A stretch of 64,000 bases of DNA. Origin: Glycine soja. Taxonomy: Eukaryota > Streptophyta > Magnoliopsida > Fabales > Fabaceae. Shown piece by piece: positions 35,275 to 47,711 of the stretch. The translations under genes and the position numbers were made by a program. The notes beneath the pieces were generated by a model, which had not been told where the DNA came from, did no database searches, and saw nothing but the letters and a program-made list of their open reading frames with translations. Every line of letters starts with the position of its first letter. Within the stretch, counting starts at the first letter, position 1. The stretch covers positions 47,058,767 through 47,122,766 of the forward strand of contig NC_041016.1 in assembly GCF_004193775.1 (NCBI RefSeq), in the 5' to 3' direction.

Positions 35275-38200
35275 TTAGATGATGTTAATTAGTTCTCCTT
35301 CATCATGATCATTACGATTAGCATGAACGTTGTCAACTTCTTCTTCTCCGACAACGTTAGGAGTGATTTGTGCGGTCAAAGGACTAATATAGGTGTCCAT
35401 GTATGAATCATCATCTTCTACATTAACACCAATTGTTTTGCCCTGGAGAACCAAGCACCACCTTTCATCACAAGGGTCTTGCACGTAAAATATTTTTCTA
35501 GCTTGTTCAGCCATGATGAAAGGGTCATTGTGGTAACCAAGTTTCTTCAGGTCTACCAATGTAAATCCTATATCATTGGTGCGCACACCGGTGTTGCTGT
35601 CAACCCATTTACATTTGAAAACACATACAGTAAATTTCACATAGTTAAGCTCCCAAATTTCATCAATGAACCCAAAGTAAGGGATGGAAGCTACACAGGG
35701 ATTGGCGTCATTTACACTTGCGAAGTGTTGAGATTCAGCCCTTAGGGTGACCCCGCTGTTCTGCATTGTACTTTTGTCATCTTGTGCTTTTGGTAAAATG
35801 AATACTTGTTTATGTCGTATCCTTGCCAAGTTATAACATTTCTTTTAGGGCCATCTGCTAGCTTTCTTAATGTTTCTGAAGCATTGTCATCTGCAAAGAT
35901 TGTATCTTTAAACCAATCACAGAAAGTCTTGTTATGCTTTTTCAACACCCAATTCTTTGACATTTTTGGATTATTCTGTTTGACTAAAGCTTCATGCTTA
36001 AGTATGTATGGCAAAACTTCATTACTGTTGTTCAACACATACAAGTGAGCTTGTAACAAATGTTCTAGACTTGGAGTTATCACATGCAGTCCTCTTGAAC
36101 CCTTACCACCCACCCTGTCATCATGCCGAGACTCCGGAAGGCCAACAGGTTTAGCCTTCTCAGTGTATTCTGAACAAAATTCAATGGCTTCTTCTGCAAC
36201 GTACCTCTCAACAATAGATGCTTCTGGACGATATAGATTTTTTGTATACCCTTTTAAGATCTTCATGTATCGCACAACCGGGTACATCCACCGTAGATAA
36301 ACAGGATCACAACATTTGATTTCTCTGACCAGATGCACAATCAAGTGAATCATGATGTCAAAGAAAGCAGGGGGAAATGCATCTCCAACTGGCACAGTAT
36401 AATTCCGGCCTCATTTTCCAGCTCATCAAACTTCACAGGATCAATGACTTTGCTACATATAGCATGGAAGAAAAAGCACAGGCGAGTTATGGCTAACTTG
36501 ACTTTGTTTGGCAAGATGTCTCGTATAGCCACGGCTAACAATTGTTGCATGAGCACGTGACAATTGTGAGACTTTAACCCTACAAGCTTAAGCTCCTTCG
36601 ACTGCATAAGGCTCTTAATATTTGAAGAGTATCCTTGTGGAACCTTCACCCGACGAAGACACTGACAAAAACTTATCTTCTCCTTTTTGGACAAAGTATG
36701 GCAAGCTGGGGGTAAGTAAATTTTCTTCCCATCAGACCTTGGATGCAACTGTGATCGTATCTCCATATCAGCTAGATCTTGACGGGTATTCAAGCCATCC
36801 TTCGTCTTGCCTTGAATGTTAAGGAGTGTCCCAATGACACTGTCACATACATTTTTCTCGACATGCATAACATCAATACAATGTCTAACATCTAGATCAG
36901 ACCAGTACAGAAGATCAAAGAAAATGCACCTCTTCTTCCATATGCAACTCTTACTTTTATCCTTCTTTTGGGTCTTTCCAAATACAGTATTCAGGTGTTG
37001 AACCCGCTGATATACCTGCTCACCAGTCAACGGTATGGGTGCAATATCGTGCTCCTGACTTCCATTAAAAGCTTTTTTGAGTCGTCTGTAAGGATGATTG
37101 GGTGTTAGAAAACGGCGATGCCTACTGTAGACTATTTTTCTTCCATGTTTTAGTTGTATGTAGCTTGTGTTTTCTTCACAGATGAGGCATGCATGATGAC
37201 CCTTAACATTGTAACCGCTGAGATTCCCATATGCTAGAAAGTCATTAATGGTACAAAAAAACATTGCACGCATTTCGAACGACTCCTTGCGACATGCATC
37301 AAACACTACAACCCCCTCGTCCCACAACTTTCTGAGATCTTCAACCAACGAACTTAGATAAACATCAATGTCATTTCCTGGCTGTCTTGGGCCCGATATC
37401 ATCATAGACAACATCATGTATTTTCGCTTCATGCACAACCAAGGAGGAAAATTGTAAATTACAAGCAGAACTGGCCATGAACTGTGTTGAGTGCTTAAGG
37501 TCCCATATAGATTCATTCCATCACTGGCTAGTCCAAGTCTAAGATTTCTTGGGTCTTTCCCGAAATCCGGATACAAACCATCAATCTTCTTCCACTGCGA
37601 GCAATCAGTCAGATGGCGGACCATTCCATCAGAAATCCTTCCATTTGCATGTCATGTCAGGTCTTTTGCGTCGTCCTCATTAGAAAAAAGACGCTTAAAC
37701 CTTGGAATGATTGGAAGATACCACAAAACCTTCGCTGGGGGGCCCTTGTTGGAGTTTTCATCAGAACTGCTTTCTTCTTCATCCTTCACTTTGTACCGTG
37801 AAGTCCCACAGATAGGGCATTTGGACATTTCTTGGAATTCATGCCTGTACAGTATGCAATCATTGGGGCAAGCATGAATCTTCTGATACTCCATACCCAT
37901 CGGACACAATATCTTTTTCGCCTTATAGTAAGTTTTAGGCAATGTGTTGTCATCTGGAAGTAGATTGTGCACTTCCTCGAGCAGTGAGGTGAAACTTTTG
38001 TCACTTCACCCATACCTGGCCTTCACATTAACCAGACTTAACACCGCAGACAACAAGGTTAACGAATTCTTGCACCCCGTATACAAAGGCTTCTTTGAAT
38101 CACTCTACAATGCTTCATACACAGGGGCATGTGCTTGCTGGAAAGACTATTGTCCAAGGTCACGAATCATGTCCTCCAAGCGATCTCCCATTTCTACATC

Positions 38201-38455
38201 AAAAGGTTCGGATTGGGACCCACTCTGCATGTTTGTGACTTCACCATGCCATATCCACGTCGTGTAATTCTTCTTAATCCCATCACACAATATATGGTCC
38301 CGTATGTCGTCCAGTAGTTGTCGTCTTCCATTCAAACAGTTGATGCAAGGACAATAATATTTTCCTTCTTCATTCGGTCGACCTCTTTCTGAAGCAAATT
38401 GCAAGAACTGCTCGATGCCATCCTCATATTCTTGGCTCATGCGACTTTCATTCAT
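35275..38455 (-). pseudogene. TNP2-type (Transposase_21) CACTA transposase, decayed
   Basis: Read right to left. The transposase-associated domain at 38455-38147 has GKYYCPCINCLNGRR. The linker to the catalytic part at 37972-37652 includes CPICGTSRYK. The TNP2 core is at 37624-36350, with LRLGLASDGMNLYG, VVVFDACRKESFEMRA, GYNVKGHHACLICEE and HCIDVMHVEKNVCDS. DUF4218 is at about 36600-35740 (HFPPAFFDIMIHLIVHLV after a frame change). DUF4216 is at 35829-35275 (FILPKAQDD; FTLVDLKKLGYHNDPFI). The order is canonical for plant CACTA transposases. Stops interrupt it at about 38145, 38110, 38005 and 37653. Two of these are best read as tryptophan-to-stop changes. Frameshifts occur near 36370 and 35790. 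No active protein is possible. Confidence 0.92.
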
Positions 38456-39060
38456 CCAACTTCAATCCATCTAAGCAATTCCATGCATGAAAATCTCACT
38501 TTTTTATTTATAGGTGTGGCCCTATCCCATTTAGGAAGACTGTCTTTTATGTTAGCTTCAAACGTCAGGGTTACCATTATTTAGAAAAATTTGACTAAAT
38601 TTCGGCAGCATTTCGCATTGGTCTCCAAGTACACGACATGACATCGGTGAAATGAATTTCCCGATAATCAAGTATGCACTCAGAGAACAACTTGAAATGC
38701 ATTGAACCGAAATTTCATCAAATTAATCAAAAAAATAATAACCTTGATGAATGAATCTAACATAAAAATACTAGTCTCCCCAAACTGTCCAAACGGACAA
38801 TTCAAGACTAAATACAATGACTAATGCAAACTATCCGCAAGAATCATTGCATTCAATCTCAAACGGGAATCTAAGGTTCACTCAACATGAATAACAATTG
38901 TTTATATAGCAAATTACATTCATGACATAAAAGAACATACAAAAGGTAAATTTCAATTACAAACAAATATCGAAATCAGCAGTTGTTTATGCAACTAATT
39001 TGAATGGGGAAACTTTTAGGCGTTTTTGTTGTTATCATACTCATTTGATTTGTTGCAACA
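38456..39060. other. Upstream region of the TNP2 remnant
   Basis: Non-coding on both strands. It separates the transposase start from the captured permease exons. No clear promoter motif. Confidence 0.4.
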
Positions 39061-39585
39061 GAAAGACTTGGTCTCAAGTTTGCTTTCACTCATTTCAATA
39101 CTGAAAACGAGGATGGAATCAAGAGCAAACCCTACATATTTCTCCTGGGACTACTAATGAGTCAATATACCCTAATTGGGTATGATGCATCAGCTCCATA
39201 TGGTACATCTTTTCAACTCTTTTTCTTCCTTAAATTCCACATAATTTATATGGCTTTGAAAGCTTTTAGAAATTTTCCTTGCTCATGATTTCCACTTTTT
39301 TAATTGATGGAGAAGTCATTAAATGATTTACTACAAATTTGCATTAATTTTCAGACAGAGGAAACAAACAGTGCTGATAGAAATGGACCAACACGAATAA
39401 TCAGCGTTGTTGGGATATCTATTACAGTTGGATGGGGTTACATAATATACATTATCTTTGCAGTTACTAGCATCCCTTACATTTTGAGTGAAAGTAATGA
39501 TGCTGGTGGCTATGCCATTGCTGAAATGTTTTATCAGGCTTTCAAGACAAGATATGGAAATGGAATTGGGGGTATTATTTGCTTG
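39061..39585 (+). pseudogene. Captured BAT1/GABA-permease-type amino-acid transporter exons
   Basis: The first piece, 39061-39203, reads FAFTHFNTENEDGIKSKPYI and LGLLMSQYTLIGYDASAP. The second, 39355-39585, follows TTTTCAG and reads TEETNSADRNGPTRIISVVG, GISITVGWGY, FAVTSIPYIL and DAGGYAIAEMFYQAFKTRYG, ending at GTACTG. These are consecutive exons of the plant bidirectional amino-acid transporter 1 (APC superfamily), covering two transmembrane helices and the conserved loop between them. About 120 of 520 residues remain. It lies on the plus strand, opposite to the transposase. Confidence 0.85.
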
Positions 39586-39730
39586 GTACTGATCTCTGAT
39601 TCTTTTATCTCTCTTCATATATCCTCTCTGTTCTGTAATTCTTCTCTCTGTTTCTCTATCCTCTATCCTTGCCACCTATATTCTATATTAGAGACTATGG
39701 GAGCAGTGCCCATTGATCATTAAAAACCAG

Positions 39731-39975
39731 CTCAAAAAAACATGGTGGGGTAACAGAATCATGTCAAAGCTCCAAAGGTTTATTTGGTTTAGGCCAAATG
39801 GATCTGTAAAGAGTAGACTTGACAGGTGTTTGGTTTCATAACAGTGGCTATCTAATTGGCCTGATTCTTCACAACATGTAATCCAAAGGGATTTTTTAGA
39901 CCAGTGCCCAATTATTTGTAAAACAGATATGGTGGACTGGGGTCCTAAGCCCTTTAGGGTGATGGGAACAACATA
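39731..39975 (+). pseudogene. LINE endonuclease-domain fragment
   Basis: Reads SRLDRCLVS, an in-frame stop, then WLSNWPDSSQ, RDFLDQCPII and MVDWGPKPFRV. This is the end of the apurinic-endonuclease-like domain of plant L1 elements (SDHCP motif, here LDQCP). No boundary features are visible. Confidence 0.72.
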
Positions 39976-40719
39976 TTTGACTGTATTTGACATATTTGAC
40001 TGTCATTTGCAGACTTTTCCAAGAGTATCAAACACAAACAGTATGAAAGAAAGATGGGAACAACAGATATGCACAACAATTCCTAGCATCTGCTTATAAT
40101 GTAGGCAATTGACATATTTGACTATTTTTTGCAGACTTTTCAACCAAACTTCAAAATAGTTTTATCTACTACTAAAAATTGATCAGAACCTAAACAATTT
40201 AGAACTACACAAATATTTGGCAGGTCTAAAAGCATTCTTCCCACGAACCAAATTGAAAAGAACAAAATTATGTTACACAACAGTTTGCTCTATACCAAGA
40301 AGCAATTATAAAATAAGAAGGCTAACAACATACTCTGACATTTTTTTCAACACATTCTCCAAATTTAAGCGAGTCTCACAAAGCGATGTAGACCTCACCC
40401 CCTATTTTTTCGTTTTCTAAAAATCCCTTTTAAGGGTTACTTCATCATACATTAAGCATGTTGTCCCATAACAAGCTTTTCTTTTTGTTTGTGTTTTTAT
40501 TCTTTCTTCCATTTTTTTTCTTTTTGTCTACTTATTCTTCATCATTTCTTCAAATGTTCCTCATCTCCTTTTCTCTCTTCTTATTCTCAGTGCAGTTGTT
40601 CTTCTTCTTCATGCATTCAATGTGTCTTGTGCTCTGATTATTCAAAATTTCAGAATTTGGCTCTCTGTTTTTTTAGAATTTCAGAATTTAGTTCTCTGGT
40701 CTTTTAGAATTTCATAATC
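39976..40719. other. CACTA interior, T/C-rich
   Basis: No gene. A pyrimidine-rich stretch lies at about 40489-40620. Ends at the left copy of a LINE target duplication (40720-40739). Confidence 0.4.
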
Positions 40720-40739
40720 ATGTTGTTCATGCTTTATTG

Positions 40740-41460
40740 AGGAGATGGGAGCTTCGAAGAATATGGGGTGGGAGTGGAACTTTAAATGGAGGAGGCACCT
40801 ATTCGACAACGAGATTGATATGGCAGCCGGCTTTCTAGGTGAGGTGGAAGGCACCCAAATACAAATTAACAGAAGAGATGAGTGGACTTGGCTAGCAGAA
40901 ACTACTGGTCAATATTCCACAAAAAGTGCCTATGATGAGATGTGGGGAGCTGATATAGAAGGAAATCAATTGCAGGAGCTTAAAGATATATGGAAGTTAA
41001 AGATACCACCTAAAGTTGCAGTCTTTGCATGGAGACTGATTAGGGATAGGCTGCCAACTAAGTCAAATTTGACAAGGAGACATGTGGAAATCAACAATTC
41101 ATCTTGTCCGTTTTGTAGAAGGGTTGAGGAGGACGCTGCTCATTTGTTCCTCCATTGTGATAAGGTTCTGCCTTTGTGGTGGGAATGTATGTCGTGGGTG
41201 AACATCTTAGGTGCTATCCCGCAGTACCCAAGGCAGCATTTCTCCCAACATGTCGAAGCTTTTGTATAATAGTGGGGGGGAATATAAATAGCTGCAATGG
41301 CAGCAATCATATACTGTATTTTCTTAGTTTCTGGTTCCCATCAAGACTGATTAAAGTCTGACTTTGGAACCAGTTCACTGATATATCATGCTATTTGTAT
41401 CCTTAGTACCTCTGGTACTTCATTATCAATATAAATTATGTTTGCTGATAAAAAAAAACA
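40740..41460 (+). mobile_element. 5'-truncated LINE with 20-bp target duplication
   Basis: Flanked by identical 20-bp repeats at 40720-40739 and 41461-41480. It ends in TTTGCTGAT plus a short A run, the expected result of target-primed reverse transcription. The frame at 40745-41269 encodes the zinc-binding zf-RVT tail of an L1-type polyprotein: WKLKIPPKVAVFAWRLIRDR, LPTKSNLTRRHV, CPFCRRVEEDAAHLFLHC. No endonuclease or reverse transcriptase is present. The truncated insertion carries an open zf-RVT frame by chance of recent arrival. Confidence 0.92.
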
Positions 41461-41480
41461 ATGTTGTTCATGCTTTATTG

Positions 41481-42067
41481 CTTTTTTTTAGTAAACCTAT
41501 AATGTTGTTCCCAATTCTTTTTCTCTGGTGCTGCTGTGTTTCTGATTAATAATATATATTTTCTGCCTTCCAAAAAAAATATTTTGAGTTACACAATATT
41601 TTTATCTTTGACTTGAACAACAATATTCTCAAAGAAAGAAACATGAATAAAGATAGAAGGCCAAGCTAAAGTTTTGGGTAATTAGGTAAAGGAAGGAAAA
41701 TATTTGATCAGGTAAAGGAATTGGAATGAATTCTGCAGCTCCTGTAGTTACATGGTGGGTGGCTTGACAATCTAAAAACCATTCTTGAATAGAAAACCCT
41801 TCAAGGCTGTGAAAAAGGGTTGAGGTGTATGCTTTTGTTGGGATATGCTTGGAAATAGGTTTTTAAGTTTTTACTACTTGACTGTCAATTGAATCAGTTA
41901 CTTGGGAACCAGTCCTATTTAAGCCTATAGTTAAAATATCATAGCACCACTTTTCTATTGTTTAAAACAGTCCTATTTAGCAAGACAATATATAATTTTA
42001 TTTTCCTTTTACTAGGTTTGATCATCATCCCTATTATACACAAATATCTGCAGGAGCCTGTGTACTT
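41481..42067. other. CACTA interior with a short LINE 3'-tail scrap
   Basis: About 41525-41578 reads TCTGGTGCTGCTGTG and ends CTGCCTTCCAAAAAAAA, matching the reverse complement of 46426-46500, so it is a LINE 3' end. The rest is unassigned. Confidence 0.5.
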
Positions 42068-42210
42068 ATTTTTTTTTTTTATCAGCAAACATAATATTTT
42101 ATAAATAAGGAAAGGAGTACCTGAGGTACTATAATACAGCAGTATGACTACCATAGGAATGGTTCCAGAATCAGACAGAACTAGTCTGAGAGGGAACCAT
42201 TATATGGGTA
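42068..42210 (-). mobile_element. Short LINE 3'-end fragment, reverse
   Basis: Begins with a poly-T run at about 42069, followed by ATCAGCAAACATAAT, the reverse complement of the tail of the LINE at 40740-41460. No coding part remains; right boundary uncertain. Confidence 0.65.
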
Positions 42211-42328
42211 CTAGTAAATATACATGTATTAGTCAAAAAGTTCTATCCTCTACTGATGCAAAAGTCCTGTGTAATGCTACTTGACCATTGATTAAAAGGG
42301 AAGCACTATAATGGGCATTAATGCTTAC

Positions 42329-42520
42329 CTCGAGCAAATGGCTGAGGCTTCTGATCTGATTTCTGTGGAGACGACTGTTCACTTCGCCATATCAACTTAG
42401 AAAAAGAAGTTATTGTCGAAAATGCTGCAGGTACAACTTTAGACAAGATAGCTCCCAATCCTGAAATATGAAGTATAAACCCTTCAAAATTCTGATTCCA
42501 ACCGAGCAAGTCAAACTCAA
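42329..42520 (-). pseudogene. Captured fragment resembling a Rab3GAP non-catalytic-subunit-like protein
   Basis: The minus strand reads DLLGWNQNFEGFILHISG, LGAILSKVVPAAFSTITSFS and KLIWRSEQSSPQKSDQKPQP before FAR and a GTAAGC splice donor at 42328. I associate this pattern with plant homologs of the Rab3 GTPase-activating protein regulatory subunit N-terminal domain, from memory only. A single exon with retained donor, no start or stop of its own. Confidence 0.45.
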
Positions 42521-42997
42521 AGGTGGAAACATATATTGGCCCCTTTATATACAGATTCATCAAAGATCATATAAAGTATAAACACACTCATACAAATTGT
42601 GTTTCGCTACGACTTACAACATTAGTGTCTTTTATTTCCTTTATTTCATCCTAACTCCATTGACATTTAGATAACATCCATTGAGTACAACCCCAAGTGC
42701 GTGCTTGACTGCGTGGTACATGTTTCATACTCTTGCCATTTTAACAACATCTTACAATGTAATGCTCTGTTTGGACAAAATGTAATGAAAAAAAAAATAT
42801 TTGTTTTATGAAAAATAATTAATCTAACTACAAATAGATCAAGAGGCAGAAAATGTTTCATTAAGCTTTCTATTTCTGACTATAAATTAAAATTTTAGGG
42901 GGGTGGAGTGTGTTTGTATTTTTGGTAGAAAATGTTTGATTAAGCTTTCTCCGTTAGTTACTTACACCATTGACTGAAATCATGCCATAGTCAAATA
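42521..42997. other. CACTA interior, unassigned
   Basis: No gene recognised. Its right end borders the LINE target duplication at 42998-43012. Confidence 0.4.
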
Positions 42998-43012
42998 ACA
43001 TGAAGGTTCAAT

Positions 43013-45474
43013 AGGAAGTCCATAGGGAGATAGCTAGAGACCTGGGTGTATCCTATGTTGAGAACAACAACAATATGGTTAAGATAATTAATGTTGTGGA
43101 TAATAGTAACATTATCTCTACACCAGCAGCAGTGATGGGAATGCAACATAATGACTCATGAATATCTTGTCCTTCAATTCTAGAGGACTGGGTAGTGGAG
43201 TCAAGCGGTCAGCCATAAGGAAGCTAACCTTGGCCAACAATATTCATATTCGCTGCATTCAAGAAACTAAAAAGGAGTTCATTGATAAAAATCTTTGTCA
43301 ATATCTGTGGGGGGATGGTAATGTCACCTGGGAGTGTGTTCCTTCTATTAATGCAGCTGGAGGCCTTTTGTGTATCTGGAATAATGACTCCTTTGTGGTG
43401 GATAGAAGGGTAGTGGGCAAAGGCTTTATTTTGCTGGAAGGCACGTGGACAAAAGAAAACAAGAAGGTTTTCATCACTAATGTTTATGCTCCATGTGATT
43501 TACAGGGAAAGAGAGAACAGTGGGAAGAGCTTTTGCATCTGAAATCTGCTTATCATGAAGGCCTGTGGTGTATATTGGGTGATTTCAATTCTATAAGACA
43601 CCAACATGAGAGAATGAGCTCATCTCAATCAGTGGGGACCTCCACTAGCATTTTTGAGTTTAATTCCTGGATTTCTGAGTTAAATTCAGAATCTAAAGAA
43701 GGAGTTGAATGCTTTGGAGGCTGGTATTAATGCTACAACCTTGTCTTAAGCTGAAGTGGAGCTCAAGAAATCCCTTCAGGAACAGCTATGGAATGCAGCT
43801 CATGCCTATGAATCCATGCTGAGACAAAAAGCCAGAGTGAAGTGATTAAAAGAAGGGAATAGAAACTCAACCTATTTCCATAGATTGATTAATCATAGAA
43901 GGAGGGTCAATGCTTTTCAAGGTCTGATCATTGATGGTGTGTGGGTCCATGAGCCTAGCAGTGTTAAGATTGCAGCCTTAAATCACTTCAAGGACAAATT
44001 TTCTGAGCAGAATTCCAATAGGCCAACCCTGGATGGGGTTCAGTTTCCTTCCCTTGGCCAAAGAGAGAAAGAAAGCCTTGTGGCTAGATTCTATGAATTG
44101 GAAATTAAATCAGCAGTGTGGGACTGTGGTGGAGACAAAAGTCCTGGTCCGGATGGCTTCAATTTCAATTTTATTAAGCAGTTTTGGGAGATTCTAAAAC
44201 CTAATTTTATTAGGTTCTTGGATGAGTTCTACATCAATGGCATTTTCCCCAAAGGAAGCAATGCATCTTTCATAGCCCTTATCCCCAAGCTCAATGATCC
44301 TCAATCTCTTAATGATTATAGACCCATCTCTCTTATAAGGTGTGTTTATAAAATACTATCCAAAATTCTGGCTAATAGGCTGGCTCTTGTGTTACCTCAC
44401 GTCATTGATGAAAGGCAAACAACTTTTATGAAGGGAAGTCAAAAGGAGGAGGTTAATATTCTGCAATATGCAGATGACACTTTGTTTTTTGGATCTGCAA
44501 ATATAGATAATGTTAGAGTTCTGAAATCTATTATGAGAAGTTTTGAGATGGTTTCCGGCCTCAAGATCAATTATGCTAAAAGTCAATTTGGGTGCATGGG
44601 CAAATCAGAGGCTTGGTGCAGGGAGGCAGCTCATTTTCTTAACTATAGCCAGCTGGATATTCCTTTTTCTTATCTTGGAATTCCAGTAGGGTCGAGTTCT
44701 AAAAGCTGGAATGTTTGCCAGCCTATCATCAGCAAGTTTGAGGTCAAGCTTGCAAAATGGAAGCAAAGATGTCTTTCTATGGGTGGCAGAATAACCCTCA
44801 TCAATTCTGTCTTAACAGCTCTTCCTATTTACTTGCTGTCTTTTTTTAGAATCCCTAAAAAAGTGGTGCAGAAGATAGTCTCTATTCAGAGAAACTTTCT
44901 TTGTGGAGGTGGTTCTGAGGCAATCAAGATCGCTTGGGTCAATTGGGATACTGTTTGTCTTCCTAAGAACAAAGGGGGGTTAGGGATTAAAGACCTGACC
45001 AAGTTTAATGAGGCCTTGCTTGGTAAATGGGGTTGGGACTTGGCGAATAACCAGAATCAGCTTTGGGCTACAATCTTAATGTCCAAATATGGTGGGTGGA
45101 ATGCTTTATTCTATGGCAGAAACAGTGCAGACCTCTCTCCTTGGTGGAAGGACCTAAGATCTGTTTTCCAGCAGCAGCATAGCAATAGTATCATCAATAA
45201 CTTGAGTTGGAAGGTGGGTGATGGGGTCAAAATCAAGTTTTGGAAGGATAAGTGGAGGGAGGATGACTTAACCCTCCAAGACAAATACCCCATTCTGTAC
45301 CAAGTGAGTACTCAACAGAATTATTCTATCGACTTAACCCTCCAGCTATTGTACTTTTATCCTATGTAGTTGGGTTCAGCAGTTCTCTGCCTTTGTATCT
45401 ATTTGATCTTATCTTCAGTACACTTAGTACTGAATCATTTATAATATTATCTAATTTTTGTTGTGCAAAAAAAA
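43013..45474 (+). mobile_element. LINE (L1-type) with internal deletion through the RT core
   Basis: Flanked by a 15-bp duplication ACATGAAGGTTCAAT at 42998-43012 and 45475-45489, with a short 3' A run. The endonuclease frame at 43158-43730 begins MNILSFNSRGLGS and contains IRCIQETKK, VFITNVYAP and WCILGDFNSIRH. The RT frame at 43885-45369 has DKSPGPDGFNFNFIKQFW, FIALIPKL and DYRPISLIRCVYKILSKI, then passes straight from IDERQTTFMKG to ILQYADDTLFFG. This omits the stretch that normally holds the first catalytic aspartate (YEKAYD type). It lacks a full-length C-terminus. The two frames are separated by stops at about 43731 and a frame change. Confidence 0.92.
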
Positions 45475-45489
45475 ACATGAAGGTTCAAT

Positions 45490-46425
45490 CCAGAAATCAA
45501 GTGGATAGGGAAAAAGGCACTCACAAGTCTATAGGTCTTAGACAAAGGTTCTCCTAATCCAACAATGCTTACGAACCCAAACACTTCCTACCAAGGTAAC
45601 AAAATGACAATTGGTTAGCCATGTATGCAACCTTTCACAGTAATGTAAAATACACAATATCCAAAATCATACTAATTATACCTCAAGTTTTTCTCTTTTG
45701 GAAAAGATACGGCTAATGAGACGACCGTCTGGCAAGATAACAGTAATCCAAATTACTCGTTCAACATTCTATAATCTTGCAATCATGAGGCAGTGAGGCA
45801 CACACAATTCAGTAGTGCGTTTAGAAACAAAGTACAACAAATCCTCCTACCAAATCAATAAAAAATTATAAGGGTAATGTACCCACACACAGGACAAAAA
45901 AGGCACAGCAAACAAAGGTTATGGTAACAGTATATATAAGAAGAAAAAAATATTCATATGCACATGTGAGGTTATCTAGCTATGATAGCTTTAAGATAAA
46001 CAATAACAACAGGGTATATATAAGAATCAACTCATGCATCCAGCTCCTGCAAGACCTGATATGTTCTATTCAAAATGTGAATATGAACGTGGCAAAAATA
46101 GGCTAATGTAATTACTTAATCAAAATATACGTTAGGGAAATTATTTTCAAAGAAAAATATTTATGCTTCTAATTAATTATTAAAGCATTATAATCCTTTA
46201 AACTGCAGCAGTTGTTAGTTTGCATTTTGTACCACCTTGGCAGTGCTTAGTCTTCTCATCTATCTATGGTCAACAAGGTCAAAGTCTGCAACATATAATT
46301 GAAGAACAAATTTGAATCTGCAATAATTTTAGTCATTCACCTCTTTCCTATGTTTCTCTCCTAACATTCTTATAGAATCTGACAGTTTGTTGGTGCAGTA
46401 GCTTCATGCATGCTACACATCTTCT
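45490..46425. other. CACTA interior, unassigned
   Basis: No gene recognised; many stops in all frames. Confidence 0.4.
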
Positions 46426-46510
46426 TTTTTTTGGAAGACAGAAAATATAGTATATTTTATTAATAAGAAAAACAGCAGCACCAGAGGTACTGCTGGTGAC
46501 ATTTACATAA
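46426..46510 (-). mobile_element. LINE 3'-tail scrap, reverse
   Basis: Poly-T then TGGAAGACAGAAAATATAG, with a run of CAGCAGCACCAGAGGTACTG. Reverse complement of the LINE tail family seen at 41525-41578. Confidence 0.6.
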
Positions 46511-46849
46511 GTGCAACACAACAATTATACCACCCTCCAATACAAGATTAAAAAGCCAACATTGACCCAACCACATATACTAGATATGTATAATCTTAGT
46601 TGTGGCATAGCTTTGCCTGTACTAATTACTAAATGTCACAATAGCATTGTTAACTTTCTCTCAAATTAAACAACATCTACTCTACAAATGACACATGGTG
46701 GTCCAATAAACCTCAAATACAGAGTGAAATTCTCATCCCTGAATTTTCAGTTTTTCAACATACCTATAACCATGATTCAAGTTTATCATAAGCTAAACTA
46801 AAGTACAGAGCATCAACATAACTTCTTTATATTCATAATCACTTTTCTT

Positions 46850-46920
46850 TGTGTATAAAGAACAAGCTCAAGAGGTTGCTCTTGTGTGTATAAAGAACAA
46901 GCTCAAGAGGTTGCTCAAGA
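46850..46920. repeat. 33-bp direct tandem duplication
   Basis: The segment containing TGTGTATAAAGAACAAGCTC and AAGAGGTTGCT occurs twice in a row, at about 46852 and 46885, and the last 11 bases a third time. Confidence 0.85.
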
Positions 46921-47100
46921 GGTTGGCATTAACAGATCCACTTAAATTGTTACAAGAACACAATAAGGGTAAGGGAAACTTCACTAAGGAGAAGAAGCAC
47001 ATAGTTGTCACAATGCTCGAGTTAAATATGAGATACCCTAGCCATGTTTAGTTCACTAAGTGTGCGATACATGAATGCAATCAAATATTTATACAGGATT

Positions 47101-47655
47101 AGACGAAACATACCTACGTGAGGTGGCGAAGGAGAAGAAGCACAGACTTCTGACGATGCTCGAGTGCGACGAACACGATGCTCGACCTTAGACAAAATGA
47201 TGGTCAGATGGAGAACAGACAGCTTCAAGGTAGATGGAGAACAAAGAGAGCAAGAAAGCTTAGATGGAGAAGAAGACAGAGAGAAGGAGAAGACAACGCG
47301 AAGGAGACGAAACATACCTAGGTATTGTGGCGAAGGAGAAGAAGCAGAGACTTGTGACGATGCTCGAGTGCGACGAAGACGATGCTCGAGCTTAGACAAA
47401 ACGATGGTCAGATGGAGAACAGACAGCTTCAAGGTACATGGAGAACAAAGAGAGCAAGAAAGCTTAGATGGAGAAGAAGACATCGAGAAGGAGAAGACAA
47501 CGCAAAGGAGACGAAACATACCTAGGTATGGTGGCGAAGGAGAAGAAGCAGAGACTTGTGACGATGCTCGAGTGCGACGAACACGATGCTCAGATGCAGA
47601 TAGGGACCTTGAAGGTAGACGGAGATTAGAAGAAGAAGAGAGCGCGAAAGCTTAG
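47101..47655. repeat. 204-bp tandem repeat, about 2.7 copies
   Basis: The landmark ACATACCTA recurs at 47108, 47312 and 47516, giving a period of exactly 204 bp. Because 204 is divisible by three, long frames are open on both strands (plus 47164-47655; minus 47519-47022), but their composition is repeat-driven. On the minus strand, the transposase direction, each unit contains TAGGTATGT, a strong splice-donor match. Placed just inside the right sub-terminal array, upstream of the TNP2 remnant, it may be 5'-leader or promoter sequence of the element's transcript. Confidence 0.85.
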
Positions 47656-47711
47656 ATGGAGAAGAAGACAGAGCGCAAGCTTCATAGGGCTCACCATATT
47701 TTTTAAAATAT

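Noticed and set aside
44392..44586. Minus-strand small frame in the LINE
   Set aside because: Shadow of the reverse-transcriptase frame.
47164..47655. 163-residue charged protein on the plus strand
   Set aside because: Its openness comes from a 204-bp (3n) tandem repeat; the opposite strand is equally open.
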